From Acutalibacter muris (GTDB taxonomy: Bacteria; Bacillota; Clostridia; Oscillospirales; Acutalibacteraceae): a stretch of DNA of 64,000 nt. Both the position numbers and the translations under genes were made by a program. Under the pieces are notes generated by a model. It worked only from the letters and a program-made list of their open reading frames with translations. It ran no database searches and was not told the DNA's origin. Shown here piece after piece: positions 44,466 through 55,024 of the stretch; within the stretch, counting starts at the first letter, position 1; each line of letters begins with the position of its first letter. The stretch lies in contig NZ_CP021422.1 in NCBI RefSeq assembly GCF_002201475.1, forward strand, positions 1,736,001-1,800,000, given 5' to 3'.

Positions 44466-45362
44466 TTATTTACCTTTTTTTCGAGAATTTTCGACCAGTT
44501 CTTGTATTTCCTCCTTTGAGAACATATAACTGCGGTTACAGTATTGACATACCGTTTCAACAAGCCCCTTCTCATTCACCGGCAGTGTCTCAAGGTCCTC
44601 TCCGGGGAGCGTCAGCAGCACCTGCGAGAAGCGCTCCTTGCTGCAGTTGCAGGCATACCCCACTTTGAATTCGTCCAGCTTTTCTACCCTGAACCCCTCA
44701 AGCGCCAGAGCGCACATATCCTCCGGCGACAACCCTTTGGCAAGCATGGTAGTAACAGAGTCCAGTTTTGCCACATTCTTCTCCAGCTGGTCCAGAGCAG
44801 AATCCTCCGCGCCGGGCAGCGCCTGGATAAGCATACCGCCGGCCAGGAGAGCACTTCCCTCCTGTTTATCCACCAGCACGCCCAGGGCGCAGACGGTAGG
44901 CGTCTGCTCGCTCTGGGCATAGTAGCTGGTCAGGTCCTCAGCAATCTCTCCGCTGACAAGCTCTACCTGCCCGGAATAGGGCTCGCCGGTGCCAAAATCC
45001 CTTATAACCGCCAGCCGCCCGTTATGCCCCACCGCTCCGCCTACATCCAGCTTGCCGTTGGGCTTTGGTGGCAGTTCCACCTCTGGGTGGTCCACATAGC
45101 CACGGACATATCCACGGCTGTCGGACAAGGCCAAAAGATTCCCCAGAGGCCCCTCCCCTGCAACCTTCAATGTAAGCGTAGCTTGCTTTTCCTTCAGCAT
45201 AGCGCCCATCAGCGAGGCTCCTGTCAGGAGCCTGCCAAGGGCTGCACAAGAGGTCTTTGTAAGCTTATGCAGCCGCTGGGCCGTATATACCAGCTCTGTA
45301 GAATCAATGGCGGCGGCCATCAAGCTGCCGTCAGAGGTTATTGTGCGTATTATCCTGTCCAT
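44466..45362 (-). CDS. hslO: Redox-regulated chaperone Hsp33
   Basis: A 298-residue cytoplasmic holdase switched on by oxidation. The four zinc Cys are present as CNC (near residue 240) and CQYC (near 272). The core has the family phrase GNLLALSDSRGYVRGYVDHP and SGEIAEDLTSYYAQSEQTP. It lies 8 bp after the methyltransferase gene. For an anaerobe it is a protection against oxygen exposure. Confidence 0.95.
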   Translation of the reverse strand: MDRIIRTITSDGSLMAAAIDSTELVYTAQRLHKLTKTSCAALGRLLTGASLMGAMLKEKQATLTLKVAGEGPLGNLLALSDSRGYVRGYVDHPEVELPPKPNGKLDVGGAVGHNGRLAVIRDFGTGEPYSGQVELVSGEIAEDLTSYYAQSEQTPTVCALGVLVDKQEGSALLAGGMLIQALPGAEDSALDQLEKNVAKLDSVTTMLAKGLSPEDMCALALEGFRVEKLDEFKVGYACNCSKERFSQVLLTLPGEDLETLPVNEKGLVETVCQYCNRSYMFSKEEIQELVENSRKKGK

Positions 45363-45370
45363 ACTACTCC

Positions 45371-46117
45371 CTACCCTTCTTTACCTGCTGCGATAACCAC
45401 TCTCTGGCTGTCTTTTACCGGCGGCTCCATACTCATCTCTTGGAACATATGTATTTTGCTAAAGCCACCATCTCTAAGCAAGGCTTTCACCTGCTCCATC
45501 GGATACGCAAATTCGGAAAAATGTTCCCTGCTGCGCCGGTATACTTTGCCATCGCGCTCAAAAAAGTCCAAGCTTATATCAACCCGGCCTGTCCCGGCAA
45601 TAAATCGATTTTGCCACACACAGTACACCTGTGGGGTGTCGTACACAAAGGAGTGATTCCCCAGCACCATTTCGTGCTTATACAGGGTGTTCATATCAAA
45701 AACAAAATATCCACTGGGCTCTAAAAAAAGAGAAACTTTCTGGAATGCCCTGCGCACTTCGTCCGCGCCCTGCAAATGGTTGATGCTGTCAAGGGTACAG
45801 AAAACTGTATTAACAGTGCCATATAGGTCCAAATCCTGCATCCTTTGCCGCAAAAAAAGAATATCAGCTCCCGCGTTCATACACTTTTCCCTGGCTTGCG
45901 ACAGCATCTCTGCCGAAGCGTCCACGCCATAGACATCCACGCCCCGACGATAAAGCTCTAAGGTTAAAGACCCCGTACCACAGGCCAAATCAAGCGCAAG
46001 TCCGGGCCTATGGCCAAGATATTCAAGAATTGCCAATAGATACTCAGCCCGGCGGGAATAGTCAACACCGGACATAAGCGCGTCATAATACTGAGAGAAA
46101 GCCGAATAGCCAGCCAT
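45371..46117 (-). CDS. Class I SAM-dependent methyltransferase
   Basis: A 248-residue methyltransferase. Motif I LALDLACGTGSLTLEL, then DASAEMLSQAREK and FCTLDSINHLQG. The opening YSAFSQYYDALMSGVDYSRRAEYL is common in clostridial methyltransferases beside YerC or Hsp33. Substrate unknown. ATG 46117 stands one base after the yerC stop, indicating coupling. Confidence 0.85.
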   Translation of the reverse strand: MAGYSAFSQYYDALMSGVDYSRRAEYLLAILEYLGHRPGLALDLACGTGSLTLELYRRGVDVYGVDASAEMLSQAREKCMNAGADILFLRQRMQDLDLYGTVNTVFCTLDSINHLQGADEVRRAFQKVSLFLEPSGYFVFDMNTLYKHEMVLGNHSFVYDTPQVYCVWQNRFIAGTGRVDISLDFFERDGKVYRRSREHFSEFAYPMEQVKALLRDGGFSKIHMFQEMSMEPPVKDSQRVVIAAGKEG

Positions 46118-46118
46118 A

Positions 46119-46412
46119 TCAACTCTCTTCGCCCATACGGCTGAATACAAGACGGTATCCGTCGCTGCCATAGTTCAGGGCCCTGGCCACACGGCTGATG
46201 GTAGCGGTAGAAGCGCCGGTCTCAGCCACAATATCAGAGTAAATATGCCGTTGGGTCAGCATCCTTGCCACCGCAAGACGCTGGGACATTGCCTTCAATT
46301 CCGGCACGGTGCAAAGGTCTTCAAAGAAACGGTAGCATTCATCGGCAGTCTTTAGGCTAAGTATGGCACGGAAAAGCTCGTCAACATTTTCATCCTGCAA
46401 TTTTTCATTCAT
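46119..46412 (-). CDS. YerC/YecD family TrpR-like protein
   Basis: A 97-residue DNA-binding protein of the TrpR fold: LCTVPELKAMSQRLAVARMLTQ followed by the helix-turn-helix DIVAETGASTATISRVARALNYG. The family is widespread in Firmicutes and its target is not well defined. It lies 16 bp after lysA. Confidence 0.9.
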   Translation of the reverse strand: MNEKLQDENVDELFRAILSLKTADECYRFFEDLCTVPELKAMSQRLAVARMLTQRHIYSDIVAETGASTATISRVARALNYGSDGYRLVFSRMGEES

Positions 46413-46428
46413 CTAAAATTCCTCCGAA

Positions 46429-47733
46429 TCAAAGGTCGTTTCGCACCAAGTCCTCATAAGTTTCACCCCGGATAATCACACGACTCTCACCTTGGCTTAC
46501 CATAATGCAGGCCGGCCGTGGGTTTCGATTATAGTTTGAGGCCATGGAGTAGTTATAAGCTCCGGTGGACAGGACCGCCAGAATATCTCCTTCTTCAGGG
46601 CTCTGGATATGAGCATGCTCTTGGATAAGATCTCCGCTCTCACAGCACTTACCTGCAATAGTGGCCACATAATCCGCTGGCCTATTTGCTTTATTCGCTA
46701 TAAGGCAGGTATAATCCGACTGGTATAAGGCATAGCGCGGGTTCTCATACATACCGCCGTCAATGGCCACATAATTACGCACATTGGGAATCTCTTTGAT
46801 ATTTCCCACAGTGTACAGAGTGATACCGGCTTCGCCCACAATCGAACGGCCGGGTTCAATATAGATTCTCGGCAGCTTTATGCCATATTTCGCGCATACT
46901 TCGCTGATTTTTGCCGAAACCTCCTGCATATACTCGTGATATGGTATAAAATCATCTGTTTCAAGATAATGTATACCAAACCCGCCGCCCAGGTTTAGCT
47001 GCTCAAGCTCCACCTCCAATTCTTTATAGATACGGTGGTGCAGTCCGAGCATAACTTCTGCGGCATGGACAAAGGGCTCTTTTTCCATAATTTGAGAGCC
47101 AATATGGCAGTGCAAGCCAATCAACTTTACGTTATCCATCTTCAGTGCGCGCTTTGCGGCAGAGAAAGCTTCACCACTTTCCAGGTCAAGACCAAATTTG
47201 GAATCCACCTGCCCGGTACGGATAAATTCATGGGTATGGGCGTCAATACCCGGCTTCACACGCAAAGAAATATTAGCGATTGCCCCCTTTTCACCTGCGA
47301 TTTTATTCAGCTTCTCCAGCTCTGAAAAATTGTCGACCACGATATCTCCAACATCATTGTCAATAGCAAGCTCCAGCTCTTTGGAGCTCTTATTATTTCC
47401 CTGGAAATGTATTCGTCCCCCGGAAACTCCCGCCTGAAGCGCTGTGTAAAGCTCTCCGCCTGACACCACCTCTACGTCCAGGCCCTCGCTGGTGACAACA
47501 CGGCACATCTCCTTGCAGTTAAACGCTTTACTGGCATATATTGGCCTTCCGTTGCCATTATAATATTTCTGAAAGGATTCCGTGTAGCTTCTACATATAC
47601 GACGGACTTCCTCCTCGCTTATAACATATATCGGCGTACCGTACTGTTTTGCTAAAGCTGTTGTATCACAGCCGCTTATGGTCAAATGACCGTTTTCGTT
47701 AATATTTAAACATGGCGAGTAGATATAAACCAT
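46429..47733 (-). CDS. lysA: Diaminopimelate decarboxylase
   Basis: A 434-residue PLP enzyme converting meso-diaminopimelate to lysine. The PLP lysine is in YASKAFNCKEMCR, the glycine loop in LNLGGGFGIHY, and EPGRSIVGEAGI and GKCCESGDLI complete the substrate site at the dimer interface. ATG at 47733, 15 bp after engB. Normal length. Confidence 0.94.
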   Translation of the reverse strand: MVYIYSPCLNINENGHLTISGCDTTALAKQYGTPIYVISEEEVRRICRSYTESFQKYYNGNGRPIYASKAFNCKEMCRVVTSEGLDVEVVSGGELYTALQAGVSGGRIHFQGNNKSSKELELAIDNDVGDIVVDNFSELEKLNKIAGEKGAIANISLRVKPGIDAHTHEFIRTGQVDSKFGLDLESGEAFSAAKRALKMDNVKLIGLHCHIGSQIMEKEPFVHAAEVMLGLHHRIYKELEVELEQLNLGGGFGIHYLETDDFIPYHEYMQEVSAKISEVCAKYGIKLPRIYIEPGRSIVGEAGITLYTVGNIKEIPNVRNYVAIDGGMYENPRYALYQSDYTCLIANKANRPADYVATIAGKCCESGDLIQEHAHIQSPEEGDILAVLSTGAYNYSMASNYNRNPRPACIMVSQGESRVIIRGETYEDLVRNDL

Positions 47734-47748
47734 TCCTTTCCCAATAAA

Positions 47749-48330
47749 TTAACCCTCAATAGACCTCTCAATCAGGGCCTTTACTTCATCAAGACCAGAG
47801 CCCTTTACTGCTGAAAAGGGGTAGAAAGCAATGCCCCTGCCGGAAAAAAGCTCTGTAAAAAGCTTCGTCTGCGCCATTGTCTCCGATTTATTCAGCTTAT
47901 CACTTTTTGTGCATACTATAGCGAACGGATAGCCGCCAGCTTGCAAAAAGTCTATCATCTGTAAATCATCTGCGGTGGGTTTGTGCCGCATATCCACTAG
48001 CTGCAACACTAAGCTCAACCGCCGCTCCTGAGTAAAATAACCATTAACAAGCTCTGCCCAACGATTCTTCTCGCTTTTTGACACCCTGGCGTAGCCGTAA
48101 CCGGGCAAATCCACAAAACGACATGCAGGAAGCCTGTAAAAGTTGATAGTAGCCGTTTTCCCAGGTGTAGCGCTGGTGCGTGCCAAAGCCTTACGGTTCA
48201 CAAGGCGGTTCAGCAGCGAGGACTTTCCCACATTAGAACGGCCGGAAAAGGCTATCTCCGGCAAGGTGGCTTTCGGCAGCTGTCCAGCTGTTCCTGCGGC
48301 CATTTCAAATTCTGCATTCTGAAAATTCAC
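47749..48330 (-). CDS. engB: Ribosome biogenesis GTPase EngB (YsxC)
   Basis: A 193-residue GTPase for assembly of the 50S subunit. G1 AFSGRSNVGKSSLLN, G2 TSATPGKT, G3 VDLPGYGYA, G4 TKSDKLN and G5 FSAVKG are all present. Its ATG overlaps the lon stop by 4 bp, a conserved lon-engB pair. Confidence 0.96.
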   Translation of the reverse strand: MNFQNAEFEMAAGTAGQLPKATLPEIAFSGRSNVGKSSLLNRLVNRKALARTSATPGKTATINFYRLPACRFVDLPGYGYARVSKSEKNRWAELVNGYFTQERRLSLVLQLVDMRHKPTADDLQMIDFLQAGGYPFAIVCTKSDKLNKSETMAQTKLFTELFSGRGIAFYPFSAVKGSGLDEVKALIERSIEG

Positions 48331-50780
48331 TGGTAACTCCTTTGCTGCTGGCTGCTGTCGCAGGCATAGCCTGAAGGCGGCGCCTTTACAACCTCTGCTT
48401 GGATCACTGTAGCCTCCTGTGGCAGGGGTATTGGCATATATTGCAGTGCCTTCTCAAGTGCCGCATCAATCTTTTTGATGGGCACAAACTGCACGTTATC
48501 CTTTACGACCTGGTCAATCTCTGCCAAATCAGGTAGGTTGTCCGCTGGGATAAGAACCGTTTTAACGCCATTTTTATAAGCTGCCATAGACTTTTCACGC
48601 AGCCCGCCTATGGGGAGAACCCTGCCCTGTAAAGTGATTTCGCCTGTCATTGCCACCTCGTGGCGAACCGGGATTCCACAGAGCGCCGACGTAATAGCCG
48701 TTGCCATTGCAGTACCAGCTGAAGGGCCGTCCTTAGGTACCGCTCCTTCCGGGGCGTGTACATGTATATCATACTTCTCATAAAACTTGGGAGATATCCC
48801 CAAATCTGCGGCACGAGTACGGATGCAGGTAATTGCCGCATTTGCGGACTCCTTCATCACATCGCCCAAGGAACCTGTAAGCTGGATCTTACCCGTGCCC
48901 TCCATCACGGCAACCTCGATGGGCAGCAGTTCACCACCTACGCTGGTCCAGGCCAATCCGTTAACTAAGCCTACAAGATCCTCTTTTGACACAGTATCCT
49001 TCATGTATTTGCGCGGTCCCAGCAGTTCCTCAAGCTTATCCGACCGCACAGTATAACTTTTGAACTCCTCATCAGTTACAATAAGCTTTGCCACCTTGCG
49101 GCAGATTGCGGCAATATTTCGCTCCAAGGTACGCACACCGGCTTCCCGAGTATAGCCGTCAATAAGCTGGCGCATACCAGTCTTTGTAAATTTCAGCTGT
49201 GAGGGTTTAATCCCGTGCTTTTCCAGCTGCTTGCGTACAAGATGCTTCATTGCTATATTGAGCTTTTCATCAAGCGTATAGCTACGCAGTTCGATTATGT
49301 CCATCCTGTCGTACAGCGGCCCAGGTATGCGGGAAGCGTCATTTGCAGTTGTGATAAAGAGCACCTGACTTAAATCAAAGGGCATGTCAATATAGTGGTC
49401 GGTGAACTCGCTATTCTGCTCAGGGTCCAGCACCTCCAGCAACGCCGACGCGGGGTCGCCCTTAAAGTTGGTCCCAAGCTTGTCTATCTCATCTAAAAGC
49501 AGCAGCGGGTTATTGACCCCAGCCTGCTTGATGGCGTTTATGATACGCCCGGGCATCGAGCCTACATAGGTCTTCCTGTGCCCCATTATCTCCGCTTCAT
49601 CACTGACGCCGCCCAGGGATACCCTTGCATATTTGCGCCCTGTGGCCTGGGCAATAGAGCGGGCGATCGACGTTTTTCCTACGCCCGGAGGTCCTACCAG
49701 ACAGATGATCTGGCCGGTTTGTGCTGGCGCCAGACTGCGTACCGCCAGGGTCTCAATAAAGCGCTCCTTGACCTTGGTCATGCCGTAGTGGTCCCTGTCC
49801 AGAATCCGTTGGGCTCGTTTCAAATCAAGCTTTTCCTTTGATGATTTTTTCCATGGAAGTTCCAGGCAAGTGTCTAAATACAGACGGATAACGCTGGCCT
49901 CATGGGAACCGTATGGCATACGGTAAAGCTTGTCGCACTCCTTCAGCAGCTTTTCCTCGCAGACCTTTGAAAGCCCAAGAGCTAAAACCTTGCTCTTAAT
50001 TTCGTCGGCCTCCTGTTGAGGGTTATCCTCCTCCCCAAGCTCGCTGGTGATGGCGCGTAACTGCTCCTTTAAGAAATACTCCCTTTGGTTCTCGTCTATC
50101 TGAGCCTGAGCCTTTTGATTGATTTCATTCTCAACCTCTAATATTTGAATTTCCTCCGTGAGCACAGCAATTAATTTCTGCATACGCTTCAACGGCCGCA
50201 GCTCGTCCAGTATGTACTGCTTGCGCTCAAAGTCGATGGAGATATTGGCCGCGATATAATCCGCTAACCGCCCGCAATCCTTCTCCTGTAAGACTCCCAA
50301 TAGCACATCAGGCGGCACATGCTTAAACAGGCGCAGATATTGGTCAAACTTTTCATGGATAATGCGGATAAGAGCTTCTGACTTATAGGATTTTTTATAA
50401 GTAAGCACCGGGCATTTCACGATGTTACCCACCAAGTACGGGTCCTCATGTACCAGCGAAACAATTTCACCCCTGCATAGCCCCTCTACATGCAGCTTTG
50501 CGCCCTCACTGGTATGGTGGAGCACCTGTTTTACTCGGGCAATAACGCCAAATTTGTAAAGGTCATCACCCACAGGTTCATTCTCTGACATATGTACCTG
50601 CGATACAAGGAATATCAGCCGGTCCTTGGCTATGGCTTCCGATGCGGCAAGCACCGACTTTTTCCTGGTGATATCAAACTGAAGCATCATTCCCGGGAAA
50701 AATACCATTCCACGTATTGCCAAAATAGGCAAAGTCATGTTTTCTTTCATTTTTATCATTTCATCTGTAAAATTTTGCAT
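48327..50780 (-). CDS. lon: ATP-dependent protease Lon (LonA)
   Basis: An 817-residue soluble LonA. N-terminal substrate domain (about 15-215), AAA+ module with Walker [10 protein letters not shown] and Walker [12 protein letters not shown], sensor region DRMDIIEL, and a protease domain with the catalytic Ser in [10 protein letters not shown] and Lys in the following helix. TTAGGAG precedes ATG 50780. It degrades misfolded and regulatory proteins. Confidence 0.97.
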   Translation of the reverse strand: MQNFTDEMIKMKENMTLPILAIRGMVFFPGMMLQFDITRKKSVLAASEAIAKDRLIFLVSQVHMSENEPVGDDLYKFGVIARVKQVLHHTSEGAKLHVEGLCRGEIVSLVHEDPYLVGNIVKCPVLTYKKSYKSEALIRIIHEKFDQYLRLFKHVPPDVLLGVLQEKDCGRLADYIAANISIDFERKQYILDELRPLKRMQKLIAVLTEEIQILEVENEINQKAQAQIDENQREYFLKEQLRAITSELGEEDNPQQEADEIKSKVLALGLSKVCEEKLLKECDKLYRMPYGSHEASVIRLYLDTCLELPWKKSSKEKLDLKRAQRILDRDHYGMTKVKERFIETLAVRSLAPAQTGQIICLVGPPGVGKTSIARSIAQATGRKYARVSLGGVSDEAEIMGHRKTYVGSMPGRIINAIKQAGVNNPLLLLDEIDKLGTNFKGDPASALLEVLDPEQNSEFTDHYIDMPFDLSQVLFITTANDASRIPGPLYDRMDIIELRSYTLDEKLNIAMKHLVRKQLEKHGIKPSQLKFTKTGMRQLIDGYTREAGVRTLERNIAAICRKVAKLIVTDEEFKSYTVRSDKLEELLGPRKYMKDTVSKEDLVGLVNGLAWTSVGGELLPIEVAVMEGTGKIQLTGSLGDVMKESANAAITCIRTRAADLGISPKFYEKYDIHVHAPEGAVPKDGPSAGTAMATAITSALCGIPVRHEVAMTGEITLQGRVLPIGGLREKSMAAYKNGVKTVLIPADNLPDLAEIDQVVKDNVQFVPIKKIDAALEKALQYMPIPLPQEATVIQAEVVKAPPSGYACDSSQQQRSYQ

Positions 50781-50852
50781 GATGTTCTCCTAAAATCAGC
50801 GAAAGACTGCAACCGGTTTTTATCGGCAGCAGCCTTCGAGCTGTTTTGAATT

Positions 50853-52160
50853 TTATGACGCCGAATCTCTGCGCTCTCTGCGTTTTGGTGTGGTTATCCT
50901 AATTTTCATAGGTTTGCGTTCCTTGTTATATGCGATCTCTGGGCTGCTATTGTTTTCCACCATACCCTTGGTGATCACAACTTTTTCAACTGTGTAATCA
51001 CTGGGAACCTGATACATGATGGGCATAAGGAGATCCTCCAAAATGGCGCGCAGTCCCCGAGCTCCAGTTTTCCTCTCCAGGGTCTTTTTCGCCACAGCCA
51101 CAAGGGCGTCCTCCGTAAATTCCAAATCCACCCGATCCAGGTCAAACAGCTTTTTGTACTGCTGGATAAGTGAATTTTTTGGCTCTTTCAAAATGCGGAC
51201 CAAGGCGTTTTCATCCAAAGCCTCCAGTGAGGATATTACAGGGATACGTCCCACCAGTTCAGGGATAAGTCCATACTTGACCAGATCGTGAGGGGTTACC
51301 TCCTTCATCCAGTTCTTTTCATCAAGCTCGCGCTTTCCATGGACCTCACCGCCGAAGCCAAGAGAGCTGGACGCTATACGTTTCTGCACGACCTTTTCCA
51401 GACCGTCAAAAGCACCGCCGCATATAAACAGGATATTAGAGGTGTCAATGTTTATGGCCTCCTGCTGGGGATGCTTACGCCCGCCCTTAGGAGGAACGCT
51501 GGCAGTAGTGCCCTCAAGGATTTTCAATAGGGCCTGCTGTACGCCTTCGCCGCTGACATCTCGGGTTATGGACTGGTTCTCAGATTTCCGGGAAATCTTG
51601 TCGATTTCATCGATATAGATAATGCCGCGTTCAGCACGAAATATATCGTAATCGGCAGCCTGTATCAGGCGCAAAAGGATATTTTCAACATCATCGCCTA
51701 CATAGCCGGCTTCAGTCAGGGTGGTAGCGTCAGCAATAGCAAAAGGCACATCCAGAAGCTTTGCCAAGGTCTGGGCCAGATAAGTTTTACCAACACCGGT
51801 GGGTCCCAGCAGCAATACATTGCTCTTGGAAAGCTCTACGCCGTCGTCTCCGGTAAAATATATACGCTTATAATGATTATAGACGGCAACCGCAAGGGCA
51901 ATTTTTGCTTCATTCTGGCCAATAACGTACTCATCCAGCTTGCTCTTGATTTCCACAGGTTTCGGGAGCAAAACGCTTCCATCGTGTTCGCTGACCCTGT
52001 TGGCCCGCTTTAAACGATCCTCGTCGCTGATGATAGACATGCACAGCCGCACACAGGAATCACAGATATATACGCCTGCCCCGGCGATAAGCTGGCCGGC
52101 CATCATTTGAGGCTTGCCGCAAAATGAACAGGCAATATCGTTTTCATTGTTCACTGGCAT
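50853..52160 (-). CDS. clpX: ATP-dependent Clp protease ATP-binding subunit ClpX
   Basis: A 435-residue AAA+ unfoldase. Zinc-binding domain CSFCGKPQ and CDSC at residues 12-38, Walker [13 protein letters not shown], Walker [12 protein letters not shown], and the ClpP-binding IGF-like loop (SSLGFGGEV). It unfolds substrates for the ClpP gene just upstream (20 bp). Confidence 0.97.
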   Translation of the reverse strand: MPVNNENDIACSFCGKPQMMAGQLIAGAGVYICDSCVRLCMSIISDEDRLKRANRVSEHDGSVLLPKPVEIKSKLDEYVIGQNEAKIALAVAVYNHYKRIYFTGDDGVELSKSNVLLLGPTGVGKTYLAQTLAKLLDVPFAIADATTLTEAGYVGDDVENILLRLIQAADYDIFRAERGIIYIDEIDKISRKSENQSITRDVSGEGVQQALLKILEGTTASVPPKGGRKHPQQEAINIDTSNILFICGGAFDGLEKVVQKRIASSSLGFGGEVHGKRELDEKNWMKEVTPHDLVKYGLIPELVGRIPVISSLEALDENALVRILKEPKNSLIQQYKKLFDLDRVDLEFTEDALVAVAKKTLERKTGARGLRAILEDLLMPIMYQVPSDYTVEKVVITKGMVENNSSPEIAYNKERKPMKIRITTPKRRERRDSAS

Positions 52161-52180
52161 TTGTCCGCATCCTTTCCAGT

Positions 52181-52762
52181 TTATCTCTTGTCGATCACTT
52201 TATCTATCAGCCCATACTCAAGGGCTTCTTGGGCGGTAAGGAAATTATCACGTTCGGTGTCGCGCTCCACCACCTCAATAGGCTGGCCGGTGCGCTCGGA
52301 AAGTATCTCGTTAAGCCGCTTCTTGGTACGCAGAATGTGGTTGGCGTGAATGCTGATATCCGTTGCCTGGCCTTTGGCCCCACCGCTGGGCTGATGTATC
52401 ATTATTTCACTATTTGGAAGAGCGAACCTTTTGCCCTTTGCCCCGGCCGCCAGAAGGAAGGCCCCCATGCTGGCTGCCATGCCAATACAAATGGTGGACA
52501 CGTCACATTTGATATACTGCATGGTGTCATATATTGCCATGCCGTCGGTGATGACCCCGCCAGGGCTGTTGATGTACAGCGCGATGTCCTTATCAGGATC
52601 CTGACCTTCAAGGTAGAGGAGCTGGGCGACAATAACTCCTGCGGAGGCATTGTTGACTTCTTCATTCAGAAGTATAATACGGTCGTTAAGCAGACGCGAA
52701 AAAATGTCGTAGGAGCGCTCTCCCCTATTGGTCTGCTCTACTACATAAGGCACTAGACTCAT
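52181..52762 (-). CDS. clpP: ATP-dependent Clp protease proteolytic subunit ClpP
   Basis: A 193-residue serine peptidase. Ser in [14 protein letters not shown], His in [13 protein letters not shown] and Asp later in [17 protein letters not shown] 52762 ([10 protein letters not shown]) with AAAGGAG nine bases upstream is the family start; an in-frame start at 52792 adds ten residues. No CtsR box was seen. Confidence 0.97.
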   Translation of the reverse strand: MSLVPYVVEQTNRGERSYDIFSRLLNDRIILLNEEVNNASAGVIVAQLLYLEGQDPDKDIALYINSPGGVITDGMAIYDTMQYIKCDVSTICIGMAASMGAFLLAAGAKGKRFALPNSEIMIHQPSGGAKGQATDISIHANHILRTKKRLNEILSERTGQPIEVVERDTERDNFLTAQEALEYGLIDKVIDKR

Positions 52763-52851
52763 GTGTAAGATTTCTCCTTTCACGAGACGCATATATTATT
52801 ATGAAACCTAACAATAAGATTTATTCCATTCTCCAGCGGTTTAGCCCATTT

Positions 52852-54165
52852 TTATTCCTGGGCCACTTTATCTTCAGGGGCCTTATCGGTATAGACGGTG
52901 CTCTCCTTGACCAGATCCATTGCCTTCTGATTTGCCACGTCTTTAGAGATGTCCTTGGAGCGGACCATGGCCTTAACATTCTCAATCGGCATACCGTAAG
53001 CGTCAGCTATCTTCTTGTACTCCGCCTCTATCTCCTCGTCGGTAACCTCAAGGCTCTCCTGCTCGGCGATCTTCGCAAGGCCCAGACGCACCTTGACCTG
53101 CTGCTCGGCGCGCTCACGATACTGCTCCTGCAATGCTTCAACCGTACCCTGAGTATACTTCAGATATGTTTCCAAGTTCATCCCCTGGTCGCGCAGCTGC
53201 ATATCGAAGGAGTTGATAATCTCGTCCACCTCACGGTCAATCATCATCTGAGGAACATCGGCCTCCACTTTGTCAACTATCGCCTTAATGAGCTGTTGTT
53301 CGGTGCTGGTTTCAGCAGCGTGCTCTTTACGGGTACGAATGCTGTTTTCCAGATCCTTACGGTACTCCTCAAGGGTATCGAACTCGCTCACGTCTTTTAC
53401 AAACTCATCGTCCACATCAGGCAGTTCTCTGTGCTTGATTTCGTGAAGCTTAATTTTAAAGGTAGCGTCCTTACCCTTGAGCTCCTCGGCATGGTAATCC
53501 TCCGGGAACTTCACCTTCACATCAAACTCGTCGTCCACATTATGGCCCACCACCTGCTCCTCAAAACCGGGTATAAACTGGCCCGAGCCCAGAGTCAGGT
53601 CAAAATTTTCAGCTTTGCCGCCATCGAACTGCTTGCCGTCTGTATATCCGTCAAAATCAATTACAACAATATCGCCGTCTTCAGCGGCGCGGTCTTCAAC
53701 GGTAACTACCCTTGAGTTGCGCTGGCGGACTCGTTCGATCTCGCTATCTATCTCTTCCGCAGTGGGCTCGACAGACTCCTTCACGACCTCAATACCCTTA
53801 TAGCCGTCTATTTTAACTTCAGGCTGTACGGTGACGGTGAGCTTTGCCTCAATGCCCTCCTCCTTACTGATCTTCTCAATGCTGTAGCTGTTTACCCCAA
53901 CCACCTCCAGCTCGGACTGCTCAATAGCCGCGTTCATCATAGGATTATAGAGATGATCTACGGCTGCCTGAAAGAAAACGTCCTCACCATAATATTTCTC
54001 AATAAATGCCCTGGGAGCCTTGCCCTTGCGGAATCCAGGCACATTCATTCGTTTGCTCTCGCGCCTATAAACCTCGTTGATGGCCTGGTTCAATTCCTCG
54101 GGAGTGACTTCTAGCAGCAGCTCATGCTTGTTTGTCTCTACATTGTTAGAAGATTTCAAATTCAT
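52852..54165 (-). CDS. tig: Trigger factor
   Basis: A 437-residue ribosome-bound chaperone and peptidyl-prolyl isomerase. The ribosome-docking loop is NVPGFRKGKAPR (near residue 46), the FKBP-like domain is at about 150-240 (GDIVVIDFDGYTDG, LGSGQFIPGFEEQ), and the C-terminal helical arms are acidic and Gln-rich. ATG 54165 has GAGAGGG eight bases upstream. tig-clpP-clpX-lon is a conserved order. Confidence 0.96.
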   Translation of the reverse strand: MNLKSSNNVETNKHELLLEVTPEELNQAINEVYRRESKRMNVPGFRKGKAPRAFIEKYYGEDVFFQAAVDHLYNPMMNAAIEQSELEVVGVNSYSIEKISKEEGIEAKLTVTVQPEVKIDGYKGIEVVKESVEPTAEEIDSEIERVRQRNSRVVTVEDRAAEDGDIVVIDFDGYTDGKQFDGGKAENFDLTLGSGQFIPGFEEQVVGHNVDDEFDVKVKFPEDYHAEELKGKDATFKIKLHEIKHRELPDVDDEFVKDVSEFDTLEEYRKDLENSIRTRKEHAAETSTEQQLIKAIVDKVEADVPQMMIDREVDEIINSFDMQLRDQGMNLETYLKYTQGTVEALQEQYRERAEQQVKVRLGLAKIAEQESLEVTDEEIEAEYKKIADAYGMPIENVKAMVRSKDISKDVANQKAMDLVKESTVYTDKAPEDKVAQE

Positions 54166-54236
54166 TTTTCTTTTCCCTCTCATGTTAAACTTTATATACC
54201 CCGGCGCTTACCGCCGTGATTTTCATTATCCCGCCT

Positions 54237-54245
54237 ATTATATCA
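54237..54245 (-). promoter_or_regulatory. Extended -10 promoter element before tig
   Basis: Minus strand TGATATAAT, with TATAAT at 54242-54237. No good -35 box. A small GC hairpin (CGGCG/CGCCG) lies in the leader. Confidence 0.45.
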
Positions 54246-54320
54246 CAACGCCGCGCAATAATCTATACTTTTTTCGTAAATATTCTAAGGAAATTACGGA
54301 CGTCAGCCCCAGAATATCCC

Positions 54321-55022
54321 TTAACCGGCGATATCCCCTACCTTTACCGGTTTGAAATTTACATAATCGCAGGAAATCAAGTGCATTTTAACGCCCTTAT
54401 AGCTGCCGGTCAGCGCTTTTTGAGCTGCGTATTGTCCGTGGATATGCCCGAAATAGCAATCAGACACTTTATTTTCCACTAAGATATCTAAAATCTCCCG
54501 ACACTCCATGCCGCCATACAGCGGCGGGTAATGCAAAAATGCCGTAAGCTGTCCACCCAAGGCCTTTGCCTCAGCCATAGACGCCAGCAGCCGTCCGGCC
54601 TCCCGGCTGACTATTTTCCTGTCTTCTTCTGTCTCTGAGTTGTATAACCATCCACGGGTCCCACAGATGGCCCGGTCCCCTACTCTGTATCCGCAGTTGT
54701 GCATGATATGAAGGGTGTCAAATCCGTTAGCTGACAAGAACCTGTCAATTTTACTGCGTGTATTCCACCAATAATCGTGGTTTCCCTTCATAAGCAGTTT
54801 TTGTCCTGGCAGCGAATGGATAAAAGCAAAATCCCTTTGACAGTCCTCAAGCCTCATGGCCCAGGAAATATCGCCGGCAATTACTATAGTATCCTCCGGG
54901 GCCACAGAAGCCCTCCAGTTTTCCTCCAACCTTTGTACATAGTCCTGCCAGCCTCTAAAAACATCCATGGGCTTGTCCGTTCCCAGAGACAGGTGTAGAT
55001 CCGCGATGACAAAAAGTGACAT
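54321..55022 (-). CDS. Calcineurin-like metallophosphoesterase
   Basis: A 233-residue phosphoesterase with the full metal signature: IADLHLS (D, H), VIAGDISWAM (D), LLMKGNHDYWW (N, H), FLHYPP (H) and YFGHIHG (H, H). Substrate unknown; the group resembles small cytoplasmic serine/threonine phosphatases or nucleotide phosphodiesterases. It begins 2 bp after thrC, so it is in the same operon. Confidence 0.88.
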   Translation of the reverse strand: MSLFVIADLHLSLGTDKPMDVFRGWQDYVQRLEENWRASVAPEDTIVIAGDISWAMRLEDCQRDFAFIHSLPGQKLLMKGNHDYWWNTRSKIDRFLSANGFDTLHIMHNCGYRVGDRAICGTRGWLYNSETEEDRKIVSREAGRLLASMAEAKALGGQLTAFLHYPPLYGGMECREILDILVENKVSDCYFGHIHGQYAAQKALTGSYKGVKMHLISCDYVNFKPVKVGDIAG

Positions 55023-55024
55023 AT

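Noticed and set aside
44544..45656. Open frame antisense to hslO and the methyltransferase
   Set aside because: Runs across two real genes and their junction; no support.
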